Shown: positions 42,131 to 55,320 of the stretch, in pieces | How positions within the stretch are numbered: the stretch's first letter is position 1 | How the letters are laid out: every line of letters begins with the position of its first letter | NCBI GenBank assembly: GCA_022410635.1 | Contig: JAJVDF010000773.1 | Location: 140,604-204,603, forward strand | Length of the DNA stretch: 64,000 nucleotides | Direction of reading: 5' to 3' | Origin: Tretioscincus oriximinensis | Taxonomy: Eukaryota; Chordata; Lepidosauria; Squamata; Gymnophthalmidae | Position numbers and translations under genes: made by a program | The notes under the pieces: model-generated | The model's database searches: none | Told to the model about the DNA's origin: nothing | The model's input: the letters and a program-made list of their open reading frames with translations, nothing else

Positions 42131-42471
42131 TTTATTTCTACAAAAAAAGACTTTTGATACAGAAGTAAATCACACAAATGTAACGATGTTATCTATTAAA
42201 ATATACAGACACTCTTAGGTAGAGGACATTTTAAAAAATGAAGTTGATGTCAACTCTTTTATTTATACAGGTTTGCATCCTGACATAATTTGACAAGTAC
42301 CCTTTTACAAAATCATGTAAAAAGCACAAGAATTTCTTGAGAAAGTCTGTATTTCTCCAAAAGATTTTATACAGCATGCAATTAAGGCAGCCTTTTCTTC
42401 CTCACATGGAATCCTTTCACTCACGTTATCTTCTGCTGCAAAGATTAGGCTAGGGAGCATGGTCTCTTCCG
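42131..42471 (-). terminator. PNN 3' UTR with candidate poly(A) signals
   Basis: AATAAA on the minus strand occurs at 42,258-42,263 and again at 42,131-42,136, about 210 and 335 bases past the stop codon. Which is used cannot be read from sequence, and further signals lie beyond. The stretch is AT-rich without repeats. Confidence 0.4.
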
Positions 42472-43748
42472 TCAACGCCTTTTGTCTTTCCTGTCTGATT
42501 TACGGTCTCGTTCATTCCGTGAAGTTCTTTTGCCTGAACGACTACTTTCTGATATAGACCTTTTTCTGTCCGACCTTGAACTTTTATCCTTCGATCCTTT
42601 TGCATCTCTGCTGCTACCTTTTGAAGACTTGTGACTTCTGTCTGCATTATCCCTGCCTGCGTTATCCCTTCTCTTACGATCTGGACTCCTCCTACGTTTC
42701 CTGTCCCTGTTGTGACCACGCCCTCTGCTCCGACTTCTGCTCTCACTGCTACTAGAACTACTACTACTCTCCCGACTGCTGCTTCCACTGCTGCTGCTGC
42801 TGCTGCTAGAACTGCTTCGACTACTACTGGTGCCACTGCTAGAACTACTGCCACTACTACTACTTGTAGAACTACTGCTACTAGTGCTACTGCTGGTACT
42901 CCGACTCCTACTCTTGCTGGTTTTGTTCCTGGCTCTACCTCTGCTCCTACTTCTAATCTTGTCCTTCAGTTCTACTGTTACTACCTGGGGTTGATCTGTC
43001 TGTATTTCAGGCATGACAATTTCTTCTTTTTCTACCTGAGGTTCTTGATCAAGAGTGGAGTCCAACGGTGGTGAAGGCTGTGCTTGAAGCATGGCCTCTT
43101 CCTGAGGTTGGACATCAACCTCCAACACTGCAATAGGTTCAGGGTTCTTCTCCTCTGCCTCCTCTGGTTCAGCTTCAACTTCTGGCTTGTTGGATTCCTC
43201 CTTCTCTGAGGCCACAACAGGTCCCTCCTGCTCTGGTTGAGTACTGCTTTCCATTTCCGATTCCATTTCTTTGCTATTCTCATTTTCTAGTGGCTCTACA
43301 TGATTTGCCTCATTACTTTCCATTACTTCCTGTTCACTATCTACTGGTAGAACATTCTCACCATCTTCCTTCACTATCACAACATCCTCATCCTGATTAT
43401 CTTGCTGTTTTTCATTCTCTTTAACTTCTGCTCCCTCTTCTACTTTTATTTCTAGTTCCTCTTTCTGTTCCTCCTCCTCCTGCTCTATCTCACCATCACT
43501 ATGACTAACACCTACCTCCTTTTCTTCCCCTATTTCTTCCATGTCTACATCATTGCTCTGATTACCTGTCTCCATCTCTTCCACCTTTGGGACCGCCTTA
43601 CCATCTTCCTGTTCCTTCTTCTGGTCTTCCTTCTTTTCTTCCTTCTGCACCTCCTGATGTTCTTTTTCCTTCAAAGACTGTCGTCTGGGCCTGGCTTCCA
43701 TTTTGTTAATTTGCTCGGCAAATTCAATTCGCCTATTTTCAAAGAGTG
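42472..43748 (-). CDS. PNN: PNN exon 9: acidic, poly-Ser and RS-rich C-terminus
   Basis: The terminal exon has 1,274 coding bases plus stop. [20 protein letters not shown] opens it. A Glu-rich region follows, then [19 protein letters not shown], a serine tract with Gly and Thr interruptions (about 42,760-42,890), [19 protein letters not shown] and a tail ending SDRKDKRR. Compared with human, the Gln/Pro-rich linker between the acidic and RS parts is shorter. The long antisense open frame across the serine tract is a by-product of its composition. Confidence 0.98.
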
Positions 43749-46700
43749 CTGAAAAATGAGCACATAATTTTTAATGCTTTTTTATGGGTAACAAAATTCC
43801 AAAACAGATAGTTTGGATTGCTTCTCAAAAGAAATGTTTCATAGTAAAATGCAGTGTTCTTGTAGAAATCTTGTACACATAACAAATTGTATACACATAA
43901 TTTGCTGCTGTAAGAAAACTATTAGATAATTATTGTATAATATTGGAAAATGTTATTTTTATTTAAAACATTTTTATATAGCTTATTATCAACAGTTCCA
44001 TAAAAGTTTACAATTTAAAAACAAGATAAAAAACATAGATACCACTGAAATTTAATGTGGTCAGAAAGTAGACATCTAGAGGCATCTAAAATATGTAATA
44101 GTACGTGCCTCATGAACATCTCAAAAAAGATCATTCCACAGTGTGGACGTTATCACAGAGAAGTCCTACAAATGGGACACTGCAAAATATTAAATGATTG
44201 GTAGTGCTCACACTGTTGCACTGATCTTAATAGTCTGTGTCGGACAAGACAATATCTTGGTCCCAAGTTGTTAGCATCTTATAAAATATGATCCTGAAAA
44301 TGTCTTGGTAGCTGAACAATAATGAGGACAATTGCTTAAGGCGATACAGCCAACAGCTTGGTAGCTGCATTTTACAGATGAAATACAAGGCTAGCTCCAC
44401 AGAGTATATTACAATAATCAAGAAATGAAGTTACCAGGGCACAAATCAAAGTGGAAGGCTCCACACATTCAGACAGGAACACAAACTGGTTCCTATAACT
44501 GGGATTAGGCATATCTTGCCAGAGACTGCTTTAGCTTCTAGTGTTAGGAAAGATTCCAGAAATACTCTAAACGTTATGAACTCGCTTATTCTGAGGGAGT
44601 GCTATCTCATCCAGAACTACTAAAGTCCCATTTCCTGAACTTCAGACTTTCCTAATTAAATCATTCAACTAAAATCCTTACTGCTTTACTATAAATTTAA
44701 CTTTTGCTAACCAAGTACAAAAACTTAACACCTTATAATCTATTTTATAACCAACATACCGTTTAATTTTTTTTGAGAGTCATCAAACTGCTTCTGGTTA
44801 GCAGGACACATTCTGCCAGGTATGTAGAACAAATGAGGCTTTGTCTTTGTCCTTATATATTTAATTATTTTGGCATTATGTTCATTCCATTCTTCTTGCT
44901 GGAAAATAAAAAGGACTTTCTCAGAATTAATTTAAATTTTATCCCAACCTACTTCTTACAGTATCAGAGGAAACTAACAGTTTAAAATTATTGATAATGA
45001 GCAGCAAAATGCAGACCATTTAGCCAAATTCTATAAAACCACAGGTCAAACTTACCAACTGTGCAAGCTCAACTTTTTGTTCCAATAGTCGTAGCTCTGT
45101 CTGTTTTGCACGTCTTTCCTCAAAGAGTTCTCGCCTCTCATTTTCAACTTGCTTTCTCTCTTCCTCTGCTTGTACTTCTAGCTTCTGTTCTATTTCTTGC
45201 CGCCTTTTTTGCTGAAATAGAAAATATGAAAATACTGTTAGCCCAACGTCACCTGTCATCTGAACACCATAGTTTAGAAACAGATCAAATTAGATTATTG
45301 AATTTAAATGTTAAATATAAATAGTACTATTTGAATGGGTGCTTAGTTCCCTAAAAATGGAAAGGAAAATGAAACTGCAAATAAAAAATGTAGTTAAAAA
45401 CCATAGGAGCTGGGAAAATCTAACAAAGTTAAATTGGGCTGAAGAATCTGCTCCACTGTTATTTCAGAGGTAATAGAGTAAAGCTCACTCACCAAATGCC
45501 TTTAAAATGGGGAAAAACAGGCACCTCTGCAAGGTCCTTGCTCTGCCCTAGTCAGCAGTTAGACAGTATAAAGGCATCTGATCCACTGCCTTTGCCTCCC
45601 ACATTTTTTCTAATGACTGGATTCCCCTTCCACTTTTCATCTCAAAATAAAAACAAAACAAGCCATTCCAGCTGCTTCTTCAGTCCAGTTTGTTTAATGA
45701 TCTTGAGTCAAACAATGCAATATTGAAGCAACGGAGACATGCAGATTGTAGTGGGGCAGGTTGGTCTAGTATGCATTAGTGAAAACGCACAGATGGAAAT
45801 CATGTATCTTTAAAGCCTATGTGTGAGGGCATTAAAGCAGAGAAGAGGGCATAAAAGCACAAAAGCTGTCTACTTGGAAAGGTTCTATTCTATTTTCCTA
45901 TGTATCTGATCACTACTATTTATTTATTCATTCATTTATTTGTACTTATAACACACCCTATACCTGAAGGTCTCAGGGCAGCTAACCATAAAACAATACA
46001 AAATTAAGAAATTGAAAACAGTATATGTGGTATCAAAATATACACTTATTTGTAAAAAGAGAAACACGCAGAGCCTTGGGATTTGTGGGCCAGTTCTGTG
46101 GCATTTCTGTTGCTATATCCCAGTTTTTCACATGTTTCATAGCTCTTTTGATCTCTTCACAAATACATTTCTTGCAAATCTATTAGGCTTTCCTATCTTC
46201 CACTAACTTCTCCCTGGTTTTTTTTCGTTCTTCTATCTTAACCCATTGAACATTTCTACATTACTGTGGCTGTGTCCTTTCTATCTCCCTACTCTTTCAT
46301 GATTTAATGCCACATGCAGACCATTTTAATGGGAAGATGGATAGCTTTGGAAATGGAACAAAGTTCATAACAGGCGGTTATCCTGCTATAAGACTTCCAA
46401 GTTCACAATTTGTCAACCATGAGACCTTGAAAATTATCTTCACCTTGCAATACAGACTGCTTTATTTTATGCCAGATCAAACATTGGATATAAGGGATAC
46501 TAGCTCATCCCACATGGCAGCAAACAATAGAATTTACTCTTTAATTCATAAATTACTAGCTATGATTACCCGCTCAGTAGCAACTGTTGATTCTTGTTTG
46601 AACTTCTGAAGAGTACCCATCAACAGACCAAATATGCGTCGATTCCTAGGATAAAACAGAATACATTAATATATTGAGTTTTGAAAAAGTGTTTATTAAA

Positions 46701-49700
46701 TGTATCAGTTTTCAAAGTCTTCCAAGGCTTCAAAGAGTTCAATAGAACTTCATAGATAAAGTTATTTGTGAGCCAACACAGCCATTACAGAACCACCTTA
46801 CCTAAATTTAATGAAACAGAACATAAATCTTTTCTCAGGTTCTAGCAGTGAAAGAACAAGCACTGAAAGTTTCTTAGGAAATACAGATGATGGACAGAGG
46901 GGGTAAAGAAGAGACGATATGCACAATATTCTATAGGATTTTTTTTTTGGGGGGGGGCAATTTAAACCAACTTTTATTAAAATTTTTGATAAACAACAAG
47001 ATTTTGTTCACAAAATGTATTATTATTCTTTGGATGCCCTCCTCAGTCTTTAGGGGCTGTGTTGATGTACCTGTAGAGTTTGACATAGTAGCATACCACT
47101 GAAAGCTGCTCAGAACCAAGATAATATCGGGGAAGGGCATCTAGATAATGAGTCAGCACTGTGGCTGGCTCGGGAGACTTTACTAAGTGTGAACCTCATG
47201 CATTCTTAGCATACAATACTTGGATAAACTCATGTTTTTTTAAAAAAGGTTGATTTTAATCAGCAATGTGTCTACACTTTGACTTTCCACAAGAAATCCT
47301 ATCTTGGGAACAGTTTTCTGGGCATACATTTTATATTTTTAAAAAAGATACCAACAGCCTAAAGTCAATACCCAGTATCTCTGTATTAACATTTTATAAA
47401 AGGGAAACAAAATTCATGGCACTGTGAACTGTGCTGCTGTGAGTTTTTATGCATTTTGTAAGATGTACTAATATAATTGTCAGTCACTGGTTTGATTCAT
47501 GTAGTAAACTCATAAGAAAACTGGGTGTGGTAATAGCACAATGACATTTTATAAGCAAGAAACACTTTGTATTTTTCACTTGCATTATACTTCAACTAAG
47601 CAAATTGTCTTTGTGACTGGATTTTGAAATTCTTAATTACACATTATTACCTTTGCTTTCCTTTTTCATCCATATTTTGATCTTGAATAAGATCTCGACG
47701 CGTTCGCTCTTTGGAGGTAGCAACAACAGAAGACTGCAACGCTGGCTGCAACAAAGTTCAAGTATTGATTAACTGTCCCTTTGCTTTGTTTATTTAAAAC
47801 ATTTATATGTCAAGAAATAGTTTGTTAGTCTGGATCAGTAAGTGTGTCCATTACCATATTAAGCAAGAGTAGAAAGAAAGTTGATAGCATAAACTTTTGC
47901 AGGCCATGCTTATCCACCTTACTTGATGTATCAGTATGCAACAGGTTTAATCTACAAAAACTCATGCTACCAACTTCTGTTTTGCTGATCTCCAAGGTAC
48001 TAACAGATCCCCTGACATATTTATGTATCACTTGTCATTGTTCTTGAAACTGTTCACTGAAGAGATTAAAAACAAAGGTAAGAACTACATGTATGCAAGT
48101 GAACAATAACATATTAAAAAAAACCACACTCTTAATTCCTTAAATAACCTACTTTTTTTACATCATCATCCTCTGCGTCGCTTTCATGGCGTGATTCTCT
48201 CCTTGTCCGACGTTCCCCAGTCAGCCTATTATTAAAGTGTCAAAGGTTTTAAACCAGCAATGCCCTGCAGATGTTTGAATATAACTTCCACATTTTTTTG
48301 CTCACCAGAAGTAATGGAAAAGTTATGAAAAAGCATTTTCTCAGATTTGTTTTCACTCTTGTTCCAAGATTTATTCAAAAGTTACTAATATTGCTCTGGA
48401 ATGTCAATTTCAGACTCTATAGTTGCTACTGAAAACATACTGAACACAACTGTATAACATTTAAACATCTACAGTACTGTAATAATCAGCTGTAAGCTTT
48501 AAAATAACAAAAAACTCTTAAGGAATAAGAGCACTTGTAGCACTTGGGAGACAAGTTTTAGAGGCGAGATTTCAAGACAGAATATATCAGAATATGCCAC
48601 CAAGGTTTGCTTTCATCAGGGCCATAGTCAGCCTTTGTCCTCATTTGATAATCAGAAAAGGATTAGGTAGCAATTGATGCCAGTATGAAAGAAGAATAGC
48701 AGTATGAGGTCTCAATCAGCATTGTATGAGAAAACCCTGAGCTAGATTTTGTAACGTTAGACTACTTTACGCTTTATTTTACAGATGTTTTGTAAACTTC
48801 ATAATAATATTGCAGTATTAGCTTAATCATAATAGAACTTTTACACTAAGACTTGATCTTGGCTGCTGTCTGTTCCATTAAAAACATGGCAGACAATACC
48901 AACAATCTGCACTCAGTCCCACCCACAGAAAAAAAATTTAGAGTTACAGGACATTGGCTCGGGAAATCTTAAAATGTATTTGTCAGTGCTGCTAAGCAAA
49001 TGAAAGCTGAAAAGTATTATAAACATGCAAAATTAAAATCTCAGTCTTCCTTTAGACATAGCCAGATGAAGTCAACATGAAGCTGCTCTCCCTTATTGAG
49101 GATGTTAAAATATTGGTTTGAAATAAAGGCCGCTAAACATACCAAAGCTACACAGAGCAGCCTGTAGTTTTTATCTTGAAAACTGGGACAAATAAAACAA
49201 GAGGAAAAATATTTTTGCCCATCATAGAAAAACACTATGACCATGATAGACATTATGGTAAAAAGCTCAGAATAATTTCAAACCTTTGGTGGGTGGAGAA
49301 GTGGGTTTTAAAGAACAATAAAAACTACTTTTGATTTAGTAGAAATCAAAGAAGTATTACAAAATGTGATTATAGATAGAAGCACTAATTAGTCCATTCC
49401 TTTCTTGTTCACACATTTTCAATTTTAGATCATTTTAAAGTACATACAAATCCAAATGCAATTTAAAATGAATTAATTAGAAAGGTATTACATGCATTTA
49501 ATTTGCTACTCACCTACTGGCTGCCCCTTCCAGATCCCTTTGCTTGGCTGGGGGTCCTCCTCCGCTATCTGAGAATCCACGCCTGACATTAAACAAAGTA
49601 TATTTTGTAAGATTAACACATTTAAACAAGTTTGCAAATCCGAGAAGTCATAATGCATGCAGCACGCAATGTCTATTGACAGCTCTGATTGTTTTTACAA

Positions 49701-52700
49701 AAATTCAGAGGAACATATATTTGAAGATATTAGATAAAAATAAAATACATAATCAATATCTTTATTCCTTAGATAGGACTTTCTAAGGGTTGGACTATTT
49801 TGTTAATTCAGAGTTCCTGTTCTCTTGCAGACTTCCTGAACAGAAGGCAGATTATTTGGTGACAATTCTGGATTCTGAATGGTAACTGGAACCCCACAAA
49901 ATTTCAAACTGCAATGTGTTATTTTCACTAGACTCTGCTGTTTTATTAGTAATGAACACTCCAAGATGTAAACAGGCCGTGAGAAAGCTTTGCCATCTCT
50001 TCCTATCTNAATGAGCTGCTATTGTGCCTTAAATATAAACCAGGTTTCAGTGCTTATTTTAAAATACTAAAATAGCCAGAGATCCTCATCCCCTTTGTCT
50101 AAGCTGCTTGAGATCCTCAGGGTAAACGTGAATTCCCCTGCTACCAGTATATCAGAATTTAAAGGCCTGGAGTTTCTTTGTTCACTTGTCTAATATTCTT
50201 ACATAACACAGAACACAATCCTTCTTATAGCTCTAACTGTAACAAACAGTTAAGAGTTACAGTCCTGATATATAGGTAAACAAAATTTGCTCTGACTGTG
50301 GATTCTTTTGTTTCTAATAATATCTTTAGCTGTAAACCTGTAGATATGTATAAAAATATGCTCATGACCTATCATTCAATCTTGTGCCAGGAGCAACTAT
50401 CAACAAAGCAAGCGTATCCGTTTGATTAATGGTACCTAAAGTATTTAAGTATAGGTATAACTAGGATTCACAATTTTACTCAGCTCCACTTCTATGTTTG
50501 TTTTTTTATACTAATTTTATTGTAACCTACCCTGAGACGCAGGTTATAGGCAAGAATGGAAACACAACATATAAAAATACAATCTATATAGAAAATCTAT
50601 AAGTTTGTATTGTATAGCTGTATATGTACCACATATGGCTAGAAGCATTGAGACTTAAAGATGTTTCTTAGAACATGGACCTGCCATCTCCATGCCAATG
50701 CAGACAATGGCAAGGTATATTAAATTAATTGTTCTGTATTAAGTTCGATTTCTACTGACAGTTTGGGAAACTAGGAACAATGTTTAAAATTATTCTATCC
50801 TATAGAAAATAACTTCAACTAGGTCATACGTATTAAAGCTTAATATTAAAGGTTATCAAATTGCTTAACTGTTTCCACTTCTGAAGCAAAACAGTATCTG
50901 AAAAAAGTTCTGAAAATGCAGTGCTTATCTATAAAGATCCTAAATGAAAAGTTACCATATTTTTCAATATATAAGATGCATTTGATTTCCCAAAAAAGTG
51001 GGGTGAAAATGGTCCAAATGTAGCAAAATTCTCCCAAAATGTAGAAAATGTTCACAAAACTTGCAACAGCAGCAGCTCAAATAATTTTTTTCTTGTATTC
51101 CTCCTCGAAAATTTAGGTGTTATCTTATGGTCTGAAAATATGGTGAATACATGAAATTTCTATTAAAAATGCCATCTCAAAGGCTAACCCAGTTAAATGT
51201 CAAGTTTACATATGCCCTCCATTAAACCAACAGTTTTAAACAAGAGGAATATTGAGAGGAAGAATCAGGAGCACATATGCAACTGGTTAGAACTGTTCTT
51301 TATATGAGTGCTCAGACTAAATACCCTGCTTTATGCCAATTCAGCTTCCAGGTTCATCAATATAATGATTGAGACTTTGTTTTAGTAGGCATTTGTATTT
51401 CTCTTTAGCACATTTTCCCTAACAAGTCTATCATTTGCTTAATGATCAATTTTGCTCTAAATACCAACTTAATGTGATATTTGAGGACAAACTAAAATAA
51501 ATTGATCCCCCCCTAAAATGTTACCAGCTAATCAAGACTGAAATCAACATTTTGCCACAGGCAAGACTTTCCCTCCCCAACCTAACTGTTTTCACTCAGT
51601 TGTGCAGTAATGTCTCACCTCAGTAATATGCTTCCTCGCCCCCTACCTCCTCCAGGGCCTGTGAGGGTCAACAATCTTCCTTGAGCAGGCCTTGAAAAAC
51701 AGATAATTAAAACTTGTCAAAAGGTTTAAGGCACAAATAAGCATGAAGTTCTCTAAGGGCAGCACTAAGAATGATGTGCTAATTTTCCTCCAATTGTTTG
51801 TCTCATGATTAAAAATATGAACAGAGTTCAGTCCAATATGTCTCACACAAGAATATACATGGAACAAAAAGGGGTCTAGATGAATGAAGAATGGAAATAC
51901 AATATATAAAAATAAAATCTAGATGCAAAATTGTGCAGCAAGCCTGGTTAACTATAAATTTCAAGCCACAAATTTGCAAAAGGTGGTAATAAATTTGAGA
52001 GGCGGCCCAAATCCAAAAGACAAGAACTGATAAATATAGTCTAGAATTCAGCTGGGGGAAAAATCATTGCATTGTGCACGTATGAAGCAACTTTAAAAAA
52101 TACAAAACATTTCACCACCAACAAAAAAAAATGCATTGAGTGCAAAACGCCCAAAATTCAGCTATAAAACGTTGAGAGGGCAGGGCAAATGAGGCTGCAA
52201 AGAAAAGCAAACAAGGAGAGAGATATCACTACATCCTTTTCCGCACTAGATTTTATTTTGGGATATATCCCAGAGTAGGGCTGTGGCATCTGCACAGAAC
52301 CTGTCATAGTTTGTATTATTTTATTGTATTTATATTTATATTCCGCCCTATGGCCGAAGACCTCAAGGCGGATCACAATAAAAGGTCGCAATATTAGCAG
52401 GGCCTTATTCCAAAACAATTTAGAAAGGTCTGAGGAGCAAGAACGACTTATGTGAAAGCATCTGAAACCCTGTGACACAACTCAGTATAAAGCCCAGTGG
52501 GGACAGGACCTCCAGTGCTTTCATCCGGGGCCTGCCATAGCCTACACTAGCATGTAGATGGCAGGATCCTAGTCTGTGAAGTAGCACTGAGTAGGGCTCC
52601 GTGGGGGCAGACCAGGAGACCGGGGGGGGGGGGGACAACCAAGGCGGCCCCGAGGGTGGTTCTCAGGGCCAAGCCGGAACTGGCGGTTCACGTGCGCACC

Positions 52701-53141
52701 GATCCCGAAGAAGCGCGCAACTAGTCTTGGCGCTCCGGTGCAAGCGAATCTCGCACGTCCTGCCTCCTCCTCCTCCCTAGAGGAGCCGGGAAGCCCTTTT
52801 GGCACCACCGCCTGAACCCCTCCGCGCAGGCGACAGGGAAACGGGGCTTTTCGTCTTAGAGCCGCTCAAAAAAGCAATGGCGGCACCTCCTCTGCTCGCC
52901 CCCTGCCCTGCCCCTCCACGGGCAAACTGGTCACTCCTGTGGGTGTGCGGGGGGTGGGGGAGGCGCTTGCCCGTTCCCAACCCAAGAACGGAACCCGGGC
53001 GGGCGCAGCTCCTCTCCCGCAGCCTCACCGCGTATCGTTGGGGTCCCGCCCAGTGAGCTTGCGGATGTTTTCATCAACGTGCTTGAGGCTCTCTTTGGCT
53101 TTCTCGAGCTGCTCCTGTAAAGCCCGCACGGCCACCGCCAT
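42472..53141 (-). CDS. PNN: PNN, pinin (nine exons, complete coding region)
   Basis: Pinin is a nuclear-speckle protein that binds SR proteins and RNPS1, joins the exon-junction-associated splicing machinery and has also been located at desmosomes. Nine exons give 2,067 coding bases, 689 residues (human 717). The order is: N-terminal coiled coil ([19 protein letters not shown]), glycine-rich segment ([10 protein letters not shown]), the conserved pinin/SDK core ([15 protein letters not shown] then a charged coiled coil to about residue 300), an acidic Glu-rich region (about 300-500), a poly-serine tract, and an RS/RD-rich tail ending KSDRKDKRR. All splice sites are GT/AG with consistent phase. 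It is transcribed away from TRAPPC6B and points towards MIA2. Confidence 0.98.
44760..44898 (-). CDS. PNN: PNN exon 8
   Basis: 139 bases: [20 protein letters not shown] then [20 protein letters not shown] and SQKKLN. Leaves in phase 1 at donor GTATGT. Confidence 0.97.
45056..45211 (-). CDS. PNN: PNN exon 7: charged coiled coil
   Basis: 52 codons, phase 0 to 0: [20 protein letters not shown] and on to [12 protein letters not shown]. Identical to human over the stretch read. Donor GTAAGT. Confidence 0.97.
46570..46645 (-). CDS. PNN: PNN exon 6
   Basis: 76 bases: [20 protein letters not shown] then VATER, the most conserved core of the pinin family. Confidence 0.97.
47651..47745 (-). CDS. PNN: PNN exon 5
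   Basis: 95 bases: [20 protein letters not shown] then [11 protein letters not shown]. Essentially identical to human. Leaves in phase 2. Confidence 0.97.
48153..48225 (-). CDS. PNN: PNN exon 4
   Basis: 73 bases: [20 protein letters not shown] then DVKK. Human has [20 protein letters not shown]. Leaves in phase 0 at donor GTAGGT. Confidence 0.96.
49514..49582 (-). CDS. PNN: PNN exon 3
   Basis: 69 bases, phase 2 to 2: [20 protein letters not shown] then ASR. Donor GTGAGT. Confidence 0.96.
51619..51690 (-). CDS. PNN: PNN exon 2
   Basis: 72 bases, phase 2 to 2: [20 protein letters not shown] then ILLR. Matches the Gly/Arg-rich human stretch. Acceptor TTCAAG, donor GTGAGA. Confidence 0.96.
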
Positions 53142-53270
53142 GATCCTCCTGGCTACGACCACGGCGCGTGGCCTATAACCGCCGCTCGTCTGCCTGAGAG
53201 GCCGGGCCCAGCAAGAAAGGAAGAGCCACTCCGGGGTAACGGGAGAGGAGGGGAGCCTAATCCACCCACC
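52580..53270 (-). promoter_or_regulatory. CpG-island promoter and first-intron start of PNN
   Basis: The block is rich in CpG around PNN exon 1. Upstream of the ATG (higher coordinates) three CCAAT boxes occur at about 53,287, 53,392 and 53,479, spaced roughly 105 and 87 bases. The start codon is within ATCATGGCGG, YY1-like. A 13-base G run lies at 52,622 in the intron. Confidence 0.75.
53029..53141 (-). CDS. PNN: PNN exon 1
   Basis: ATG at 53,141 followed by [20 protein letters not shown] and on to TGRDPNDTR, identical or near-identical to human. It leaves in phase 2 at donor GTGAGG. Located in a CpG island. Confidence 0.97.
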
Positions 53271-53885
53271 CTACGTAAGGCGTCTCCTCCAATCAACGAA
53301 TGCCATGTTGATTGACAGCGTTCCTATGAAACACCTCCAAGCGCCGTAGCTACCAAATTATTCTCAGAGAAAGAGAAACGGCGGCCCTATGCGCCAATCA
53401 CTGGCTTCCGATTTTAGGCTTTGTAGAGTGACGTTGCTTTTAACCACTCTACGTTTCCTTTGCTGGTGGCGGCTGTCTACCAATCCCCAAGTGCTATGGT
53501 GAAGTGACAGTTGGGATTGCCAATCCGAAAAGAGATGTTGTCCTCTGCGTTACCAATAAGGGATCAGGGAGAGCTGTGGGCGCCTTCCCTAAAATGAAAG
53601 ACACGGTTCGCCCAGCAGCTTTACTCATTTTCCCGCGCGCTGCTTGGGTGATGAGGGCAAGAGGGCGCGATTAAGCTAGTGTCAGTCGAATGAACTTCTG
53701 TTTTAGACTGCAATCGACATCCCCCACATCATTTTTTTAGTCCGCAAGAAAGCACCGTGGTGACGGATTTAAATAGCCATGCCTTAGTGTGGGATGTTCA
53801 CTTATTGTGGAATAAATAAGTGATGTGGGGATGCAGCCTTTGATTGCGTTTTTGCTATAGAGCTGCAGATGAGATATGATTCCCA

Positions 53886-54236
53886 ATTATTCTGTCCCTG
53901 AAAGTGATCTAAAAGGGATGCCCCCCATAAGCCATTCTGGGCACAGGTGGTAGTCCTGCCGTAGCTTGTACTAGCAGGGGATGGCATGTAGACAGAAAGC
54001 CCTAGGCACTTTCTGGGACAGAATAAGACCAGAGCAAATCATGCCAATGTAAGTGTAACATTTACTTTGGGGGTTTATACCAGACAAGGGGCCTGTTTCC
54101 ACTGAGCCTTATTCTGGGTTGTATCTTGGAAGAACCACCTGCTATCTACATGCTAGGGGCCTGCCACAGTCTACACTGGCATGTGGATGGCCAAACTATG
54201 TAACGAGATACAACCCAGGATAAGACTGAAAGGGCT
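53886..54236. mobile_element. Two foldback elements of the CCTTATTC family
   Basis: 53,886-54,031 has TTATTCTGTCCCTGAAAGTG on the left and CACTTTCTGGGACAGAATAA on the right. 54,106-54,236 has GCCTTATTCTGGGTTGTATC and GATACAACCCAGGATAAGAC. The centres share CTACACTGGCATGTGGATGG-like sequence with 20.75, 52.54 and 60.55 kb. Confidence 0.72.
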
Positions 54237-55242
54237 AAGGAAGCTTACAAACAAGTTACCAAATTTAGATCCTTGTGCAGCTTATTTCCAAGCAACTAAT
54301 TGTCTGGATTCCACAAAGGCAAGCTGAAATAAATATAATCCAGAAATGGAGAACTACACGAACAGTAATTATTGTGGTTCGCTTCCCGATATTCCGCACC
54401 AGTATGGCAAAGAAGGCAGCTCAACCAGAGTGCTAGACACATGTAACAGCAATCACACGGGAACACAACTTGGAGAAGAAGTAGCCTCAGGAGGATCCCA
54501 GGGTTATGGATTCCTCCAGAGGGACCAAAAACTTCAACTTTTATTCACTTTGATATCAGAAGGCGTGTATCAAATTATGACGAGGTAAAAGGGGTGGAGG
54601 AGACCCAACGTGGGTCAGTGATGTCACAGGTGATGCGTTATTCCCCCTTCCAAGGGGGCGCAACCTGGGTACAGGAACCAATAGGGGTAAAGAAGTGTGT
54701 GTGTGTGGTGTGGCTACTGAATGGACCTTAGCTTCCATTGTGAAACCCTGTCAATCAAATTAATGACAGGAATAGTGAGTCATATCAAGGGCCAAAACTC
54801 TGATGACCCATGATTGATAGTCAAACAAAGGATAGATAGCAGTGTCTATAGAAAGGTAGAAAATAGTAAATAGTGACTTCCCTTTTGTACAGTGGGATAT
54901 GCTTTAGGCTATATTGCCAAAGTGTGATTCCCAGCAGGGACCAAGCTAGCNTTAGTGTTAAAGCTAACATTTGACTTCCCTAGCCTGATGGGATTAAGTG
55001 GCCCTTTTCAGTAANGCCATTTAGACAGGAGCTACCATTCATAGGTGCCCCTAAAGGAAAAGGAAAAAGATTAAGTAGGTTCCTGGGGTTGAGCAGAGGT
55101 CAGCTTGACCAAGGAAATTTTGCAAGAAAATTACCCAGAGGCCTCACTTTGGTAGCTTTGGTCCAGACAGGTATATCTGATATTAATAATATATCATTCC
55201 TAATATGTGTCCCATGAGAATATTCTCTACAAGTAATAAATA

Positions 55243-55320
55243 TACTGCTCAAAACAATTAAGGGAACACTTTAACATATACTGTTATGTTAAAGTGTACC
55301 CTTAATTGTTTTGAGAAGTA
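55243..55320. mobile_element. Palindromic Tc1/mariner-type MITE
   Basis: 78 bp that are almost entirely two facing terminal repeats: TACTGCTCAAAACAATTAAG with GGAACACTTTAACATA, then the inverse ending TTGTTTTGAGAAGTA. TA duplications flank it. The terminus TACTGCTCAAAA is widespread in fish and reptile mariner-like elements. Confidence 0.85.

Noticed and set aside
42631..43074. 147-codon open frame antisense to PNN exon 9 (Thr/Ala-rich)
   Set aside because: It is the mirror of the Ser/Arg-rich coding sequence; its composition explains the open frame and there is no homology signal.
54346..54588. 80-codon frame in a CpG-containing stretch, possibly part of an LTR
   Set aside because: No retroviral or gene motif could be identified and no paired LTR ends were found.
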